Shown here one piece after another: positions 38,727 to 46,477 of a stretch of DNA of 64,000 nt. The notes under the pieces were generated by a model. The model had not been told where the DNA came from. It saw only the letters and a program-made list of their open reading frames with translations, and did no database searches. A program made the position numbers and the translations under genes. The stretch's first letter is position 1, and each line of letters starts with the position of its first letter. The stretch is from PALSA-612 sp963742925. GTDB lineage: Bacteria > Actinomycetota > Thermoleophilia > Gaiellales > Gaiellaceae. The stretch is from NCBI GenBank assembly GCA_963742925.1, contig CAVUNV010000007.1:124001-188000 (forward strand). Reading direction: 5' to 3'.

Positions 38727-39482
38727 ATGGATCTCGGCCTCGGCGATCGGATCTGCCTCGTGACCGGCTCGACAGGCGGCATCGGCCGCGAGACGGCGCG
38801 GCTGCTCGCGGCCGAGGGTGCGCGCGTCGCGACGTGCGCGCGAGGCGACGCGCCGGGGGTGGGGGAGGCGTTCCACGTTCAGGCCGATCTGTCGAGGGCA
38901 GGGGAGCCCGAGCGAGCCGTCGCCGAGGCGGCCGCGGCGCTGGGCGGGTTGCACGTCCTCGTCAACAACGTCGGAGTCGCCCGGCAGGCGAAGTTCGAGG
39001 AGGTTTCCGACGAGGAGTGGGAGGCGTACTGGCAGCTGAACGTCATGAGCTACGTACGAGCCGTGCGAGCGGCGCTGCCGCACCTGCGCGAGGCGGACGG
39101 CGGGGCGATCGTGAACGTCTCGTCGACTGCAGGCAAGCGCCCGTCGACCGGCATGCCTCACTACTCGGTGACGAAGGCGGCCGTGCTGTCGCTGTCGCGG
39201 CTCCTCGCCGATCTCTATGCGAAGGACGGCATCCGCTCGAACGCGGTGACCCCCGGCCCGACCGCGACCGACGCGTGGCTCGGCGAGGGCGGCCTCGCCG
39301 ACCAGCAGGGCGGCGACCGCGACGAGGTGCTGAGGAAGGTCGGGGCAGGCCGTCCGCTCGGACGGCTCGCCACACCGGAGGAGATCGCGGCGGTGATCGT
39401 CTTCCTCTGTTCCGACCGGGCCGGCTACGTGACCGGCGCCGCGTGGAGCGCCGACGGCGGCACCGTCCCGATCATCATCTGA
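38727..39482 (+). CDS. Short-chain dehydrogenase/reductase
   Basis: 251 residues, classical SDR. TGSTGGIGRETARLLAAEG (cofactor TGxxxGIG), NNVGVA, catalytic Ser in NVSSTAGKRPSTG, YxxxK in HYSVTKAAVL, and C-terminal GYVTGAAWSADGG. The Arg/Cys-Ala-Arg after beta-2 (VATCARGD) could favour NADP. ATG 9 nt after TACGCT. Substrate unknown; 3-oxoacyl-ACP reductase-like enzymes share this pattern. Confidence 0.93.
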   Translation: MDLGLGDRICLVTGSTGGIGRETARLLAAEGARVATCARGDAPGVGEAFHVQADLSRAGEPERAVAEAAAALGGLHVLVNNVGVARQAKFEEVSDEEWEAYWQLNVMSYVRAVRAALPHLREADGGAIVNVSSTAGKRPSTGMPHYSVTKAAVLSLSRLLADLYAKDGIRSNAVTPGPTATDAWLGEGGLADQQGGDRDEVLRKVGAGRPLGRLATPEEIAAVIVFLCSDRAGYVTGAAWSADGGTVPIII

Positions 39483-39703
39483 TCGAGCCGGGTCGGGAGC
39501 GGGCCGCGGCCGCGTAGTCACCCCCGCCCAAGGGTGGGGCGTCGTCCCTCCGCCCACGCCGAGAGGCTAACCGGAACTTCCGCGCGTGTCCGTGCCGTGT
39601 GAGTGCCGATTCTGTGACGATTCCTCCACAGCGCGCTGTCGACCGCGGCGCGCCCCGACCGCGCGAGGCGTTCCGGCCGCGATCGGGAGTACGCTGGGCG
39701 GTG

Positions 39704-40660
39704 ATGCCCGAGATCGCCGGGAGAGTTGCCGATGTCTTCGCCGAGCGCGTGCGCGAGCACGAGGCGCGCTCGCTCTCGCCCCGCGCCGTGCGCTCGTACG
39801 AGACGCGGGGGCGGCGCGAGCCGGAGGCGGAATGCGCCGTGCGAACGCCGTTCCAGCGCGACCGCGACCGGATCGTCCATTCGAAGGCGTTCCGCCGGTT
39901 GAAGGGCAAGACGCAGGTCTTCATCGACCCGGTCGGCGACCACTACCGCACGCGGATGACGCACACGCTCGAGACGACCGCGATCTCCCGCGTCGTCGCC
40001 CGTGCGCTGCGCCTGAACGAGGATCTCGTCGAGGCGATCGGCCTCGGTCACGACATGGGTCACACACCCTTCGGCCACGCGGGCGAGGACGCACTCGACG
40101 ACGTGTTGCGCGAGCGGTTCGGACGCCCGTTCCGCCACAACGAGCAGTCGCTCCTGATCGCCGAGCGGCTCAACCTCACGCGCGAGGTCTGCGACGGCAT
40201 CCTCACGCATACCGGCGAGCGCGAGCCGGACACGTTCGAGGGGAAGATCGTGCGCATCGTCGACCGGGTCGCGTACATCAACCACGACATCGACGACGCC
40301 ATGCGATTCGGGATCCTCGATCAGGCGGAGCTGCCGCGGGACGAGATCGCGCTGCTGGGGCCGACGGGTGCTCAGCGCATCGACACGCTCGTACACGACC
40401 TCGTCGAGACGTCCGAGGACGTCGGCGACATCCGCCAGTCGGAAGAGGTCGGTGAGGCGATGCAGGCGCTCCGCGCCTTCATGTTCGAGCGCGTCTACCT
40501 GGGGCCCAAGGTCGAGCCGGAGCACCGCCGTGCCACCGACGTCGTGCGCCGCATCTTCGATCACCTGATCGCGCGCGGAGACACGGTCGAGGACGCGGTC
40601 GACTACGTTGCCGGCATGACCGACCGCTTCGCCTTGACCTACGCGGAGACCATCGGGTAG
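39704..40660 (+). CDS. dgt: Deoxyguanosinetriphosphate triphosphohydrolase-like protein
   Basis: About 318 residues. HD-domain metal motif: RTRMTHTLETTAISR with GLGHDMGHTPFGHAGE; FRRLKGKTQVF and RVAYINHDIDDAMRFG complete the dGTPase pattern. Hydrolyses dGTP (or other dNTPs) to nucleoside and triphosphate. The start is ATG 39704 (or GTG 39701), at MPEIAGRVADVFAERVREHE; an upstream in-frame extension to 39599 is not conserved-looking. Its stop shares a base with the dnaG GTG. Confidence 0.93.
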   Translation: MPEIAGRVADVFAERVREHEARSLSPRAVRSYETRGRREPEAECAVRTPFQRDRDRIVHSKAFRRLKGKTQVFIDPVGDHYRTRMTHTLETTAISRVVARALRLNEDLVEAIGLGHDMGHTPFGHAGEDALDDVLRERFGRPFRHNEQSLLIAERLNLTREVCDGILTHTGEREPDTFEGKIVRIVDRVAYINHDIDDAMRFGILDQAELPRDEIALLGPTGAQRIDTLVHDLVETSEDVGDIRQSEEVGEAMQALRAFMFERVYLGPKVEPEHRRATDVVRRIFDHLIARGDTVEDAVDYVAGMTDRFALTYAETIG

Positions 40661-42310
40661 TGGCCCGCATCAAGCCCGAGTCGGTCGAGGCGGTCAAAGC
40701 GACCGCGGACATGCTCGACGTCGTCGGCGCACGTACGCCGCTCCGGAAGGTCGGCGCGCGCTACGTGGGCCGATGCCCGTTCCACGAGGAGCGGACGCCG
40801 AGCTTCTCCGTCAACGCCGTCGACAAGCTCTACTACTGCTTCGGCTGCTCGGCCGGCGGCGACCTGATCAAGTTCGTCCAGGAGACGGAGAGCCTCGACT
40901 TCTCCGGCGCCGTCGAGTGGCTCGCCGACCGTTTCCGGGTGGAGCTCGAGTACGAGGAGGTGTCGCCGCGAGTCGAGGCCGAGCGGCACCGCCGCGACCG
41001 TCTCCAGGAGCTGCTCTCCGCCGCGACGGCCTTCTACGAGCGCTGCCTGTGGGACTCGGCCGGCGCGCAGGCAGCCCGCGAGCACCTGTCCGGACGCGGG
41101 CTCGGTGAGGAGATCTGCCACACCTTCCGGCTCGGGTTCGCGCCCGGCGGCCAGACGCTCGCACAGAAGGCCCGCGAGCGCGGCTTCACACAGGAGGAGC
41201 TGCTGGCCGCCGGCCTCGTCAACCGCCGCGGCAACGACTACTTCTCGCAGCGCATCGTCTTCCCGCTCGCCGACGCCCGCGGGCGCGTGCGTCGGCTTCC
41301 AGGCGCGCAAGCTGCGTGAGGACGACCCGCTGCAGGCGAAGTACGTCAACTCGCCCGAGAGCGACCTGTTCAGCAAGGGCGACGTCCTCTACGGGCTCGA
41401 CCTGGCGCGCGCCGCGATCGCCAAGCAGGATCGAGCCGTCGTCGTCGAGGGGAACACCGACGTGATCGCGCTCCGCCAGGAAGGGGTCGAGCCGGTGGTC
41501 GCGTCGATGGGCACGGCGCTGACCGACCGCCATCTGCGGCAGCTCTCCAGGCTGACGCGCAACCTCTGGCTGTGCTTCGACGGCGACGCGGCCGGCGAGG
41601 CGGCCACGCTGCGCGGGATGGAGATGGCTGCCGAGCAGGGCTTCGTGATCAAGATCGTCACGCTGCCCGCCGGCTCGGACCCGGCCGACCTCGCCGTCGG
41701 CTTCGAGGAGCGCCTGGCCGGGGCCGTGCCCTTCGCCCTCTACCGCGTCCAGGTCGAGCTGGCGTCGTCGGCCGATCCGCAGACGAAGTATGAGCAGATC
41801 AAGCAGATCCTGGATCGACTCCCGGAGTCACCCGACCGACAGGAGGCATGGCGGATCGCGAACGACGAGCTCGGCATCACGATCCAGATCCAGCGCGGCG
41901 CGACGGCGAGCACGACGGCGACGGGCGGGGCGATTTCGCCGAGGCTGCTCGAGGCCGGCGATCGGCTCGAACGGGACACGCTCGCCGGCTGCATCCGCCA
42001 CCGTGGACTGCTGCCGTCTCTCGCCGAGCTGACGGCCGATCAGTTCGACAACGAGACGAACAGGCTCTTGCGGGTCCATCTCGTCGAGGGCACCGAGCCG
42101 CCGGCCGAGCTCGTTCCCCTCGTCGCGGAGCTGGACGCGCGCGCGGAGGCGGAGCAGATCGACGAGAAGACCGGGAAGGAGCTTCTGCTGCGGCTGACGG
42201 AGCGCGGCTTGCGACGGGAGCTGGCGCAGACGAACGGCGACATGGCGCGAACGAAGGAACTCCAGGAGAAGCTGGAGCGGGTCCGCAAAGCATTGGACGG
42301 GCTGTCGTAA
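40660..42310 (+). CDS. dnaG: DNA primase, one frameshift
   Basis: About 549 residues joined. N-terminal CHC2 zinc finger (CPFHEERTPSFSV...YYCFGC), RNA-polymerase basic domain, then TOPRIM (VVVEGNTDVIALRQEGVEPVV and WLCFDGDAAGEAA) and a helical C-terminus for DnaB binding. A single extra base near 41291 moves the frame: GRV-VGFQARKL is restored by dropping it. Essential replication gene, so probable sequencing error. Directly follows dgt. Confidence 0.95.
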
Positions 42311-42320
42311 GCTAGCCTTG

Positions 42321-42412
42321 AAGGAGCGGGAGCCCCTGGCGGGGGCTGAGAGGCGGCCACGAGGCGCGCGACCGCAGAACCTGATCTGGGTCATGCCAGC
42401 GAAGGGAGAAGG
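42321..42412 (+). promoter_or_regulatory. TPP riboswitch (THI element)
   Basis: Contains the hallmark GGGGGCTGAGAGG (pyrimidine-sensing J3-2) and CTGATCTGGGTCATGCCAGC (pyrophosphate-sensing), ending GAAGGGAG. The final AGGGAG overlaps the expected Shine-Dalgarno for the thiG GTG at 42419, favouring translational control when TPP is bound (inference). Confidence 0.93.
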
Positions 42413-42418
42413 ACGCAG

Positions 42419-43189
42419 GTGGAGGACTCTCTGACAATCGCCGGGCGGGAGTTCCGCTCGCGGCTGATCACCGGCACCGGGAAGTACCCGTCGTTCGAGG
42501 TGATGCGCGACGCGGTGGTGGCCTCGGGATGCGAGCTGGTCACGGTCGCCGTGCGGCGCATCGATCTCGACGAGGTCGGCGAGGCGATCACCGACTGGCT
42601 GCCCGAGGGCGTCATGCTGCTGCCGAACACGGCCGGTTGCCAGACGGCCGACGAAGCGGTGCGCGTGGCGCGTCTAGCCCGTGCCGGCGGGTTGCCCGAC
42701 TGGATCAAGCTCGAGGTCATCCCCGACGCGCGCTACCTGCTCCCGGACGGGGAGGAGACGCTGCGGGCCGCCTCGCAGCTCGTCGAGGAGGGCTTCACCG
42801 TCCTCCCCTACGTGCTCCCGGATCCCGTGCTCCAGAGGAAGCTCGAGGCGGTCGGCTGCGCAACCGTGATGCCGCTCGCCGCTCCGATCGGCTCCGGGCG
42901 GGGTCTCAAGCTGCGACACACGATCGAGATCATGGTCGAGCAGGCGGAGGTACCGGTGATCGTCGACGCAGGGCTGGGCGCGCCGTCGCAGGCGGCCGAG
43001 TGCATGGAGATGGGCGCCGACGGCGTGCTCGTCAACACGGCGATCGGGATGGCCGGCGATCCGCCCGCAATGGCCCGCGCCTTCGCGCTCGGCGTCGAGG
43101 CCGGGCGGGCCGCGTATCTGGCCGGACTGATCGACGAGTCGCAGGAGGCGCGGCCGTCGAGCCCGATCACCGGGCTCGTCACGTCGTGA
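42419..43189 (+). CDS. thiG: Thiazole synthase
   Basis: 256 residues. Forms the thiazole phosphate moiety of thiamine from DXP, ThiS-thiocarboxylate and dehydroglycine. Signatures: REFRSRLITGTGKYPSFEVM, ELVTVAVRRI, LLPNTAGCQTADEAVRVA, KLEVIPD (Schiff-base Lys), DAGLGAPSQAAECMEMGADGVLVNTAI. GTG start just behind the TPP riboswitch; overlaps thiS by GTGA. Confidence 0.97.
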   Translation: MEDSLTIAGREFRSRLITGTGKYPSFEVMRDAVVASGCELVTVAVRRIDLDEVGEAITDWLPEGVMLLPNTAGCQTADEAVRVARLARAGGLPDWIKLEVIPDARYLLPDGEETLRAASQLVEEGFTVLPYVLPDPVLQRKLEAVGCATVMPLAAPIGSGRGLKLRHTIEIMVEQAEVPVIVDAGLGAPSQAAECMEMGADGVLVNTAIGMAGDPPAMARAFALGVEAGRAAYLAGLIDESQEARPSSPITGLVTS

Positions 43190-43386
43190 ACGTCCTGGTG
43201 AACGGCAAGGGGCTCGAGCTGGAGCCTGCTGCGACGGTTGCGAGCCTGCTCGGCGAGCTCGGCCTCGACGGACCGTACGCGCTGGTGGAGCGGAACGGCG
43301 AGCCGGTCGAGCGCGAGCACTACGCCGAGGTCACACTCGAGGAGGGGGACAGGCTCGTTGTCGCACGTCCGGTCGCCGGGGGCTGA
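43186..43386 (+). CDS. thiS: Sulfur carrier protein ThiS
   Basis: 66 residues, ubiquitin fold, ending in the required Gly-Gly (VVARPVAGG) that becomes the thiocarboxylate sulfur donor. N-terminus VNVLVNGKGLELEPAATVAS. GTG start overlaps the thiG stop. Part of the riboswitch-controlled thiG-thiS-thiE unit; thiC, thiD and thiO are not in this window. Confidence 0.93.
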   Translation: MNVLVNGKGLELEPAATVASLLGELGLDGPYALVERNGEPVEREHYAEVTLEEGDRLVVARPVAGG

Positions 43387-43987
43387 GTCCCGCCGCCTCT
43401 ACCTGATCACGGCGGCACGGCCCGACCTGGCCGCCTACCTCGAGGCTGCCGTGCGGGGCGGCGTCGACCTCGTCCAGATCCGCGACAAGCAGCTCTCCGA
43501 CGCCGAGCTGGTACCCGTGCTCCACGAGGCCCGGCAGGTCACGCGCCGGCTCGGCGTGCCTCTCGTCGTCAACGACCGTCCGGACCTCGCCACCCTCGTC
43601 GGGGCCGACTACGTCCACGTCGGCCAGGACGACCTGCCCGTCGAGGAGGCACGCCGGTTCGGCGTCGCGGTCGGGCTCTCCACCCACGCACCGGAGGAGA
43701 TCGACCGGGCCGACGGGGACTACATCGGGGTCGGGCCCGTCTACGCGACGCCGACCAAGGAGGGCCGGCCCGCGGTCGGGCTCGAGCTCGTCCGCTACGC
43801 AGCCGCTCACGCGCGGCAGCCCTGGTTCGCGATCGGGGGCATCGACGAAACCAACGTCGCCGAGGTCGCCGCTGCGGGAGCAGAGCGGATCGCGGTCGTG
43901 CGGGCGATCGGCGACGCGCCCGATCCCGAGCGGGCCGCCGCCGCTCTCCTCGCCGCGCTCGTCGAAGGGCGCCGCTCGGTACACTGA
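43358..43987 (+). CDS. thiE: Thiamine phosphate synthase
   Basis: About 209 residues from a TTG inside the end of thiS (29-nt overlap); a later start cannot be excluded. Conserved RLYLITAARPDL, GGVDLVQIRDKQLSD, LVVNDRPDLATLVGADYVHVGQDDL, VGLSTHAPEEI, YIGVGPVYATPTKEG and FAIGGIDETNVAEV. Joins HMP-PP with the thiazole phosphate to make thiamine phosphate. Confidence 0.95.
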   Translation: MSHVRSPGAESRRLYLITAARPDLAAYLEAAVRGGVDLVQIRDKQLSDAELVPVLHEARQVTRRLGVPLVVNDRPDLATLVGADYVHVGQDDLPVEEARRFGVAVGLSTHAPEEIDRADGDYIGVGPVYATPTKEGRPAVGLELVRYAAAHARQPWFAIGGIDETNVAEVAAAGAERIAVVRAIGDAPDPERAAAALLAALVEGRRSVH

Positions 43988-44008
43988 CTCGCGCCGCTTG
44001 ACGGCCGG

Positions 44009-44081
44009 TCCCCGGTAGCTCAATTGGCAGAGCATCCGGCTGTTAACCGGAGGGTTGTTGGTTCGAGTCCAACCCGGGGAG
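44009..44081 (+). tRNA. tRNA-Asn (GTT)
   Basis: Acceptor stem TCCCCGG/CCGGGGA, anticodon stem CCGGC-TGTTAAC-CGG with anticodon GTT, T-arm GGTTCGAGTCC. CCA is not encoded. Its 3' half (44040 onward) is an integration site: an identical 44-bp copy occurs at 46425. Confidence 0.96.
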
Positions 44082-44083
44082 TC
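44040..44083. repeat. attL of element 2 (3' half of tRNA-Asn)
   Basis: 44 nt identical to 46425-46468, from the anticodon loop through 2 nt past the tRNA end. Confidence 0.92.
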
Positions 44084-44311
44084 GATGGGCTGATGCTGAT
44101 GCGCTGGCGATGAAGGAATGCATCGATGATTCTTAGGAAGAGGCACATGTTTTCTGAAGGTATTTGGCTTCGCAAACGGAGATGGCAGACGATGGCGAGT
44201 ACGGTGTTCTGGTGTATCACTCTCGCTGTTGTCGGCGTGTTCACGCCTGCGGTGGCATCTCGGCGCATCGACAGCGTTAAGGGCGTATCTAGCGGTCGCA
44301 CGGTCGGCGCT

Positions 44312-45954
44312 TTACATTGCACGAGGCGAGTTGGGGTTCGGCGTCACCAGAGCGCCGAATCCCATCGCTCGCTGTTCCCGGGAGATGACCGGGTGTAGCG
44401 GCAGGGAAAGGCGAAGCCCTGCCACTCTGTTACGCCGCGTACGAGTGCGCGATCTGTTGTCGATGAGTACGAGGTCGCTCGGCCTGTGCCGCTGTTCAAT
44501 GCCGGTCGTGTTCGCGAGTGGCGAAGCGGCTGCCCCATCGGTTGCGCGCCGGTCATCTCGCCGAGCGATCGGCGCATCTCGGCGCCGCGTCGCTCGTCGA
44601 TGAGTGCGAGCGTGTTGCCTGCGTCTCTCTTCTCGAGTGCGAGTGGTTCGAGCCGGCGATCTCTGCCTGATAGTTGTGCGATCTTGTCTCTGATGGTATG
44701 CGCATAGTACGCCTCGAATCCTGTGCCGCTGATCTTGTTGACGGCCTCGGGACGTCTCGCAAAGAGCGTGGCGCGTACTGTCGTGCCCTGATCCTGACGG
44801 TGCCGGTTGCGCTGCCGACTTCCGGGAACGCTTCGAGCGTGACGGGACGAGGAGACAGGGAGTTCGTCGGTGCGGATGACAAGCGCGTAGTCCTCGTTGG
44901 TGCCTGCGCCGCCGGTGATCGGGATGACGGCACGGTGTAGAGCGTTCCCGGCCAGGGAATCGGGTTCGCCGGGCCGCTCGTGCTGTGTCGCGCCAGTCCG
45001 CGAACCAAAAGGCCCGGCGGGGGTGAACGAGCGTGGCGGTCGGCACGTTGCCGAGCGCGATCGCGAGGTCGGATGCCGCGTTGAGGATCTTCGGGAACGC
45101 TTCCGCCTGTGTTGGGGATGCGTCTGTGTAGGTGGTTGTCCCGATGCCGGTGACGGCGATCAGGCCGAGCAGTTGGCCGTTTGCGCCGGTGCCGGCGAGC
45201 AGTTGCGCGTCGAGTTCGGCGCCGAGCGCTTTCCCGAGCTCGCGGGCGAGCACGATGTCGGCGAAGTTCGGGTCGGCACGCTCGTCCAACTGCATCGACA
45301 TGTCGACGTAGCCGGCGATCATCGCGACGGGCGAGCCTGCTTTCGCCTCGACACCATCCTGATTCGACAGCGTGCTGTTCTGGGTTGCTTGCGATGCCGA
45401 CTGAGCTGCCGGTTGTGAGCCGGCCGGTGTAGACGTCGAGGCCCGTGTCAGGCAGCGGCGAGACAGGCAGGATGCCGGTCAGAACAGCCGCGGCCCTGGC
45501 CGCTTCCGCGAACGCCTCAGCCACGTATCTCGGGCCGACGTTGACGACGAAGTTGCCGCCCGCGGTCGCGGTCGTGCTCATCGTCCTGGATTCGCCCGAT
45601 GCGGTGGCGAGCCTCGCCCAAGCGTCCGCCGCGGTGCCGTACAGCGGGTCCGGTAGGGCGCTCATGCCGTGCTCGACCACCAGTCGGCCGTCGGCGCCGC
45701 GGGTGGTCTGGTTCGCGTTGTCGGTCGCGACGAGCGCCAGGTCACGGAAGAACGCTGTGCCGGTTGCCCGCCTGCTCGTAGACGGATTTGCCGCGGCCGC
45801 TCAACGGGATGCCGTGGCGGGCGGTGACTTCCTCGAGCGCCTGGTCGGTGGCGAGTTTGTAGTCGTGGGCGGCGTCACGGTGCCGGGCCTGAATCTCTCG
45901 GTGCTCGTCGAGCGTGTCGGCGAGCGGCCTGAACTTGGGTTTCACTCTGGGCAT
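44312..45954 (-). pseudogene. HK97-type phage major capsid protein, multiply frameshifted
   Basis: Pieces in several frames. PRVKPKFRPLADTLDEHREI with QARHRDAAHDYKLATDQALE is a scaffold-like coiled N-terminus. After a shift near 45765 come FFRDLALVATDNANQTTRG, FVVNVGPRYVAEAFAEAARAAAVLTGILPV and TGLDVYTGRLTTGSSVG. After another come VAMIAGYVDMSMQLDERADP, LARELGKALGAELDAQLLAG and TGANGQLLGLIAVTG; the E-loop/delta-domain pattern AELDAQLLAGTGANGQLLG is typical of HK97 capsids. Then VHPRRAFWFADWRD and RATLFARRPEAVNKISGTGF with an unusual C-terminal extension. At least three shifts, so likely decayed. Confidence 0.7.
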
Positions 45955-45959
45955 TGGCT

Positions 45960-46172
45960 TCACCTTCTCCACGGCCGCCACGATCGGCGCCGAGGCTCGT
46001 CGGGTTCCGGGGCAAGGCTGAGTTGCTTGGGGACGTGCTGGCAGCAGCGCGCATCGTCGATGCCGAAGCAGGGCACGCATTGGGATGGCGGGTCGAACGG
46101 CGGCTGGTAGAGATCGAGACGGAAGCCGTCCGGGTCGGGCGCGTAAACGAGGCCGTTGTCCCCGCTGCTCAT
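45960..46172 (-). CDS. Small hypothetical protein of element 2
   Basis: 70 residues: MSSGDNGLVYAPDPDGFRLD, LYQPPFDPPSQCVPCFGIDD, then ARCCQHVPKQLSLAPEPDEP. The ATG overlaps the HTH gene's stop (ATGA). Four Cys (CVPC and CC) could bind metal. No family recognised. Lies between the HTH and capsid genes. Confidence 0.45.
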   Translation of the reverse strand: MSSGDNGLVYAPDPDGFRLDLYQPPFDPPSQCVPCFGIDDARCCQHVPKQLSLAPEPDEPRRRSWRPWRR

Positions 46173-46366
46173 TCGCTCGCCTCGCCGTACAGGAACCTCT
46201 CGAGCTCGTCGGGGTCGACGCGTAACGGTGCGCGTGCGCTCGTTCCGAGCCTGACGGCGGGCAGGTCGCCGCGGGCGATCATCCGGTAAACGCTGAACAC
46301 CGACATCTGTAGCTGGCCGGCCACCTGAGACGGCTTGAGCAGCCTTTGCGGCTTTGTCACGTCCAT
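46169..46366 (-). CDS. Helix-turn-helix (excisionase/MerR-like) protein of element 2
   Basis: 65 residues from ATG 46366. PQRLLKPSQVAGQLQMSVFSVYRMIARGDLPAVRLG followed by LRVDPDELERFL is the DNA-binding HTH_17 pattern. It is the first gene inside the right attachment site and may regulate the element or act in excision. No recombinase gene accompanies it in this copy. Confidence 0.8.
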   Translation of the reverse strand: MDVTKPQRLLKPSQVAGQLQMSVFSVYRMIARGDLPAVRLGTSARAPLRVDPDELERFLYGEASE

Positions 46367-46424
46367 GCATATCACTTATATCAAACAGGACGGATGCTGC
46401 GTCATCGCTTATAGTCCCGGGCGT

Positions 46425-46468
46425 CTGTTAACCGGAGGGTTGTTGGTTCGAGTCCAACCCGGGGAGTC
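46425..46468. repeat. attR of element 2
   Basis: Perfect 44-bp copy of the tRNA-Asn 3' half; the 5' half of the tRNA is absent here, so this copy is not a functional tRNA. Confidence 0.92.
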
Positions 46469-46477
46469 AACAGGGCG

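Larger units (their letters stand above)
44040..46468. mobile_element. Integrated element 2 in tRNA-Asn (capsid-gene remnant)
   Basis: 2.4 kb bounded by perfect 44-bp repeats, the left one being the 3' part of tRNA-Asn. All recognisable genes are on the minus strand: HTH protein, small ORF, HK97-type capsid protein. No integrase, terminase or portal gene is visible. Confidence 0.8.

Noticed and set aside
44020..44322. Minus-strand frame with GLEPTTLRLTAGCSAN
   Set aside because: This peptide is the well-known antisense translation of a tRNA gene; it overlaps tRNA-Asn.
44126..44398. 90-codon plus-strand ORF with a hydrophobic segment in element 2
   Set aside because: No clear promoter or family, antisense to the capsid end; the hydrophobic stretch alone is not enough.
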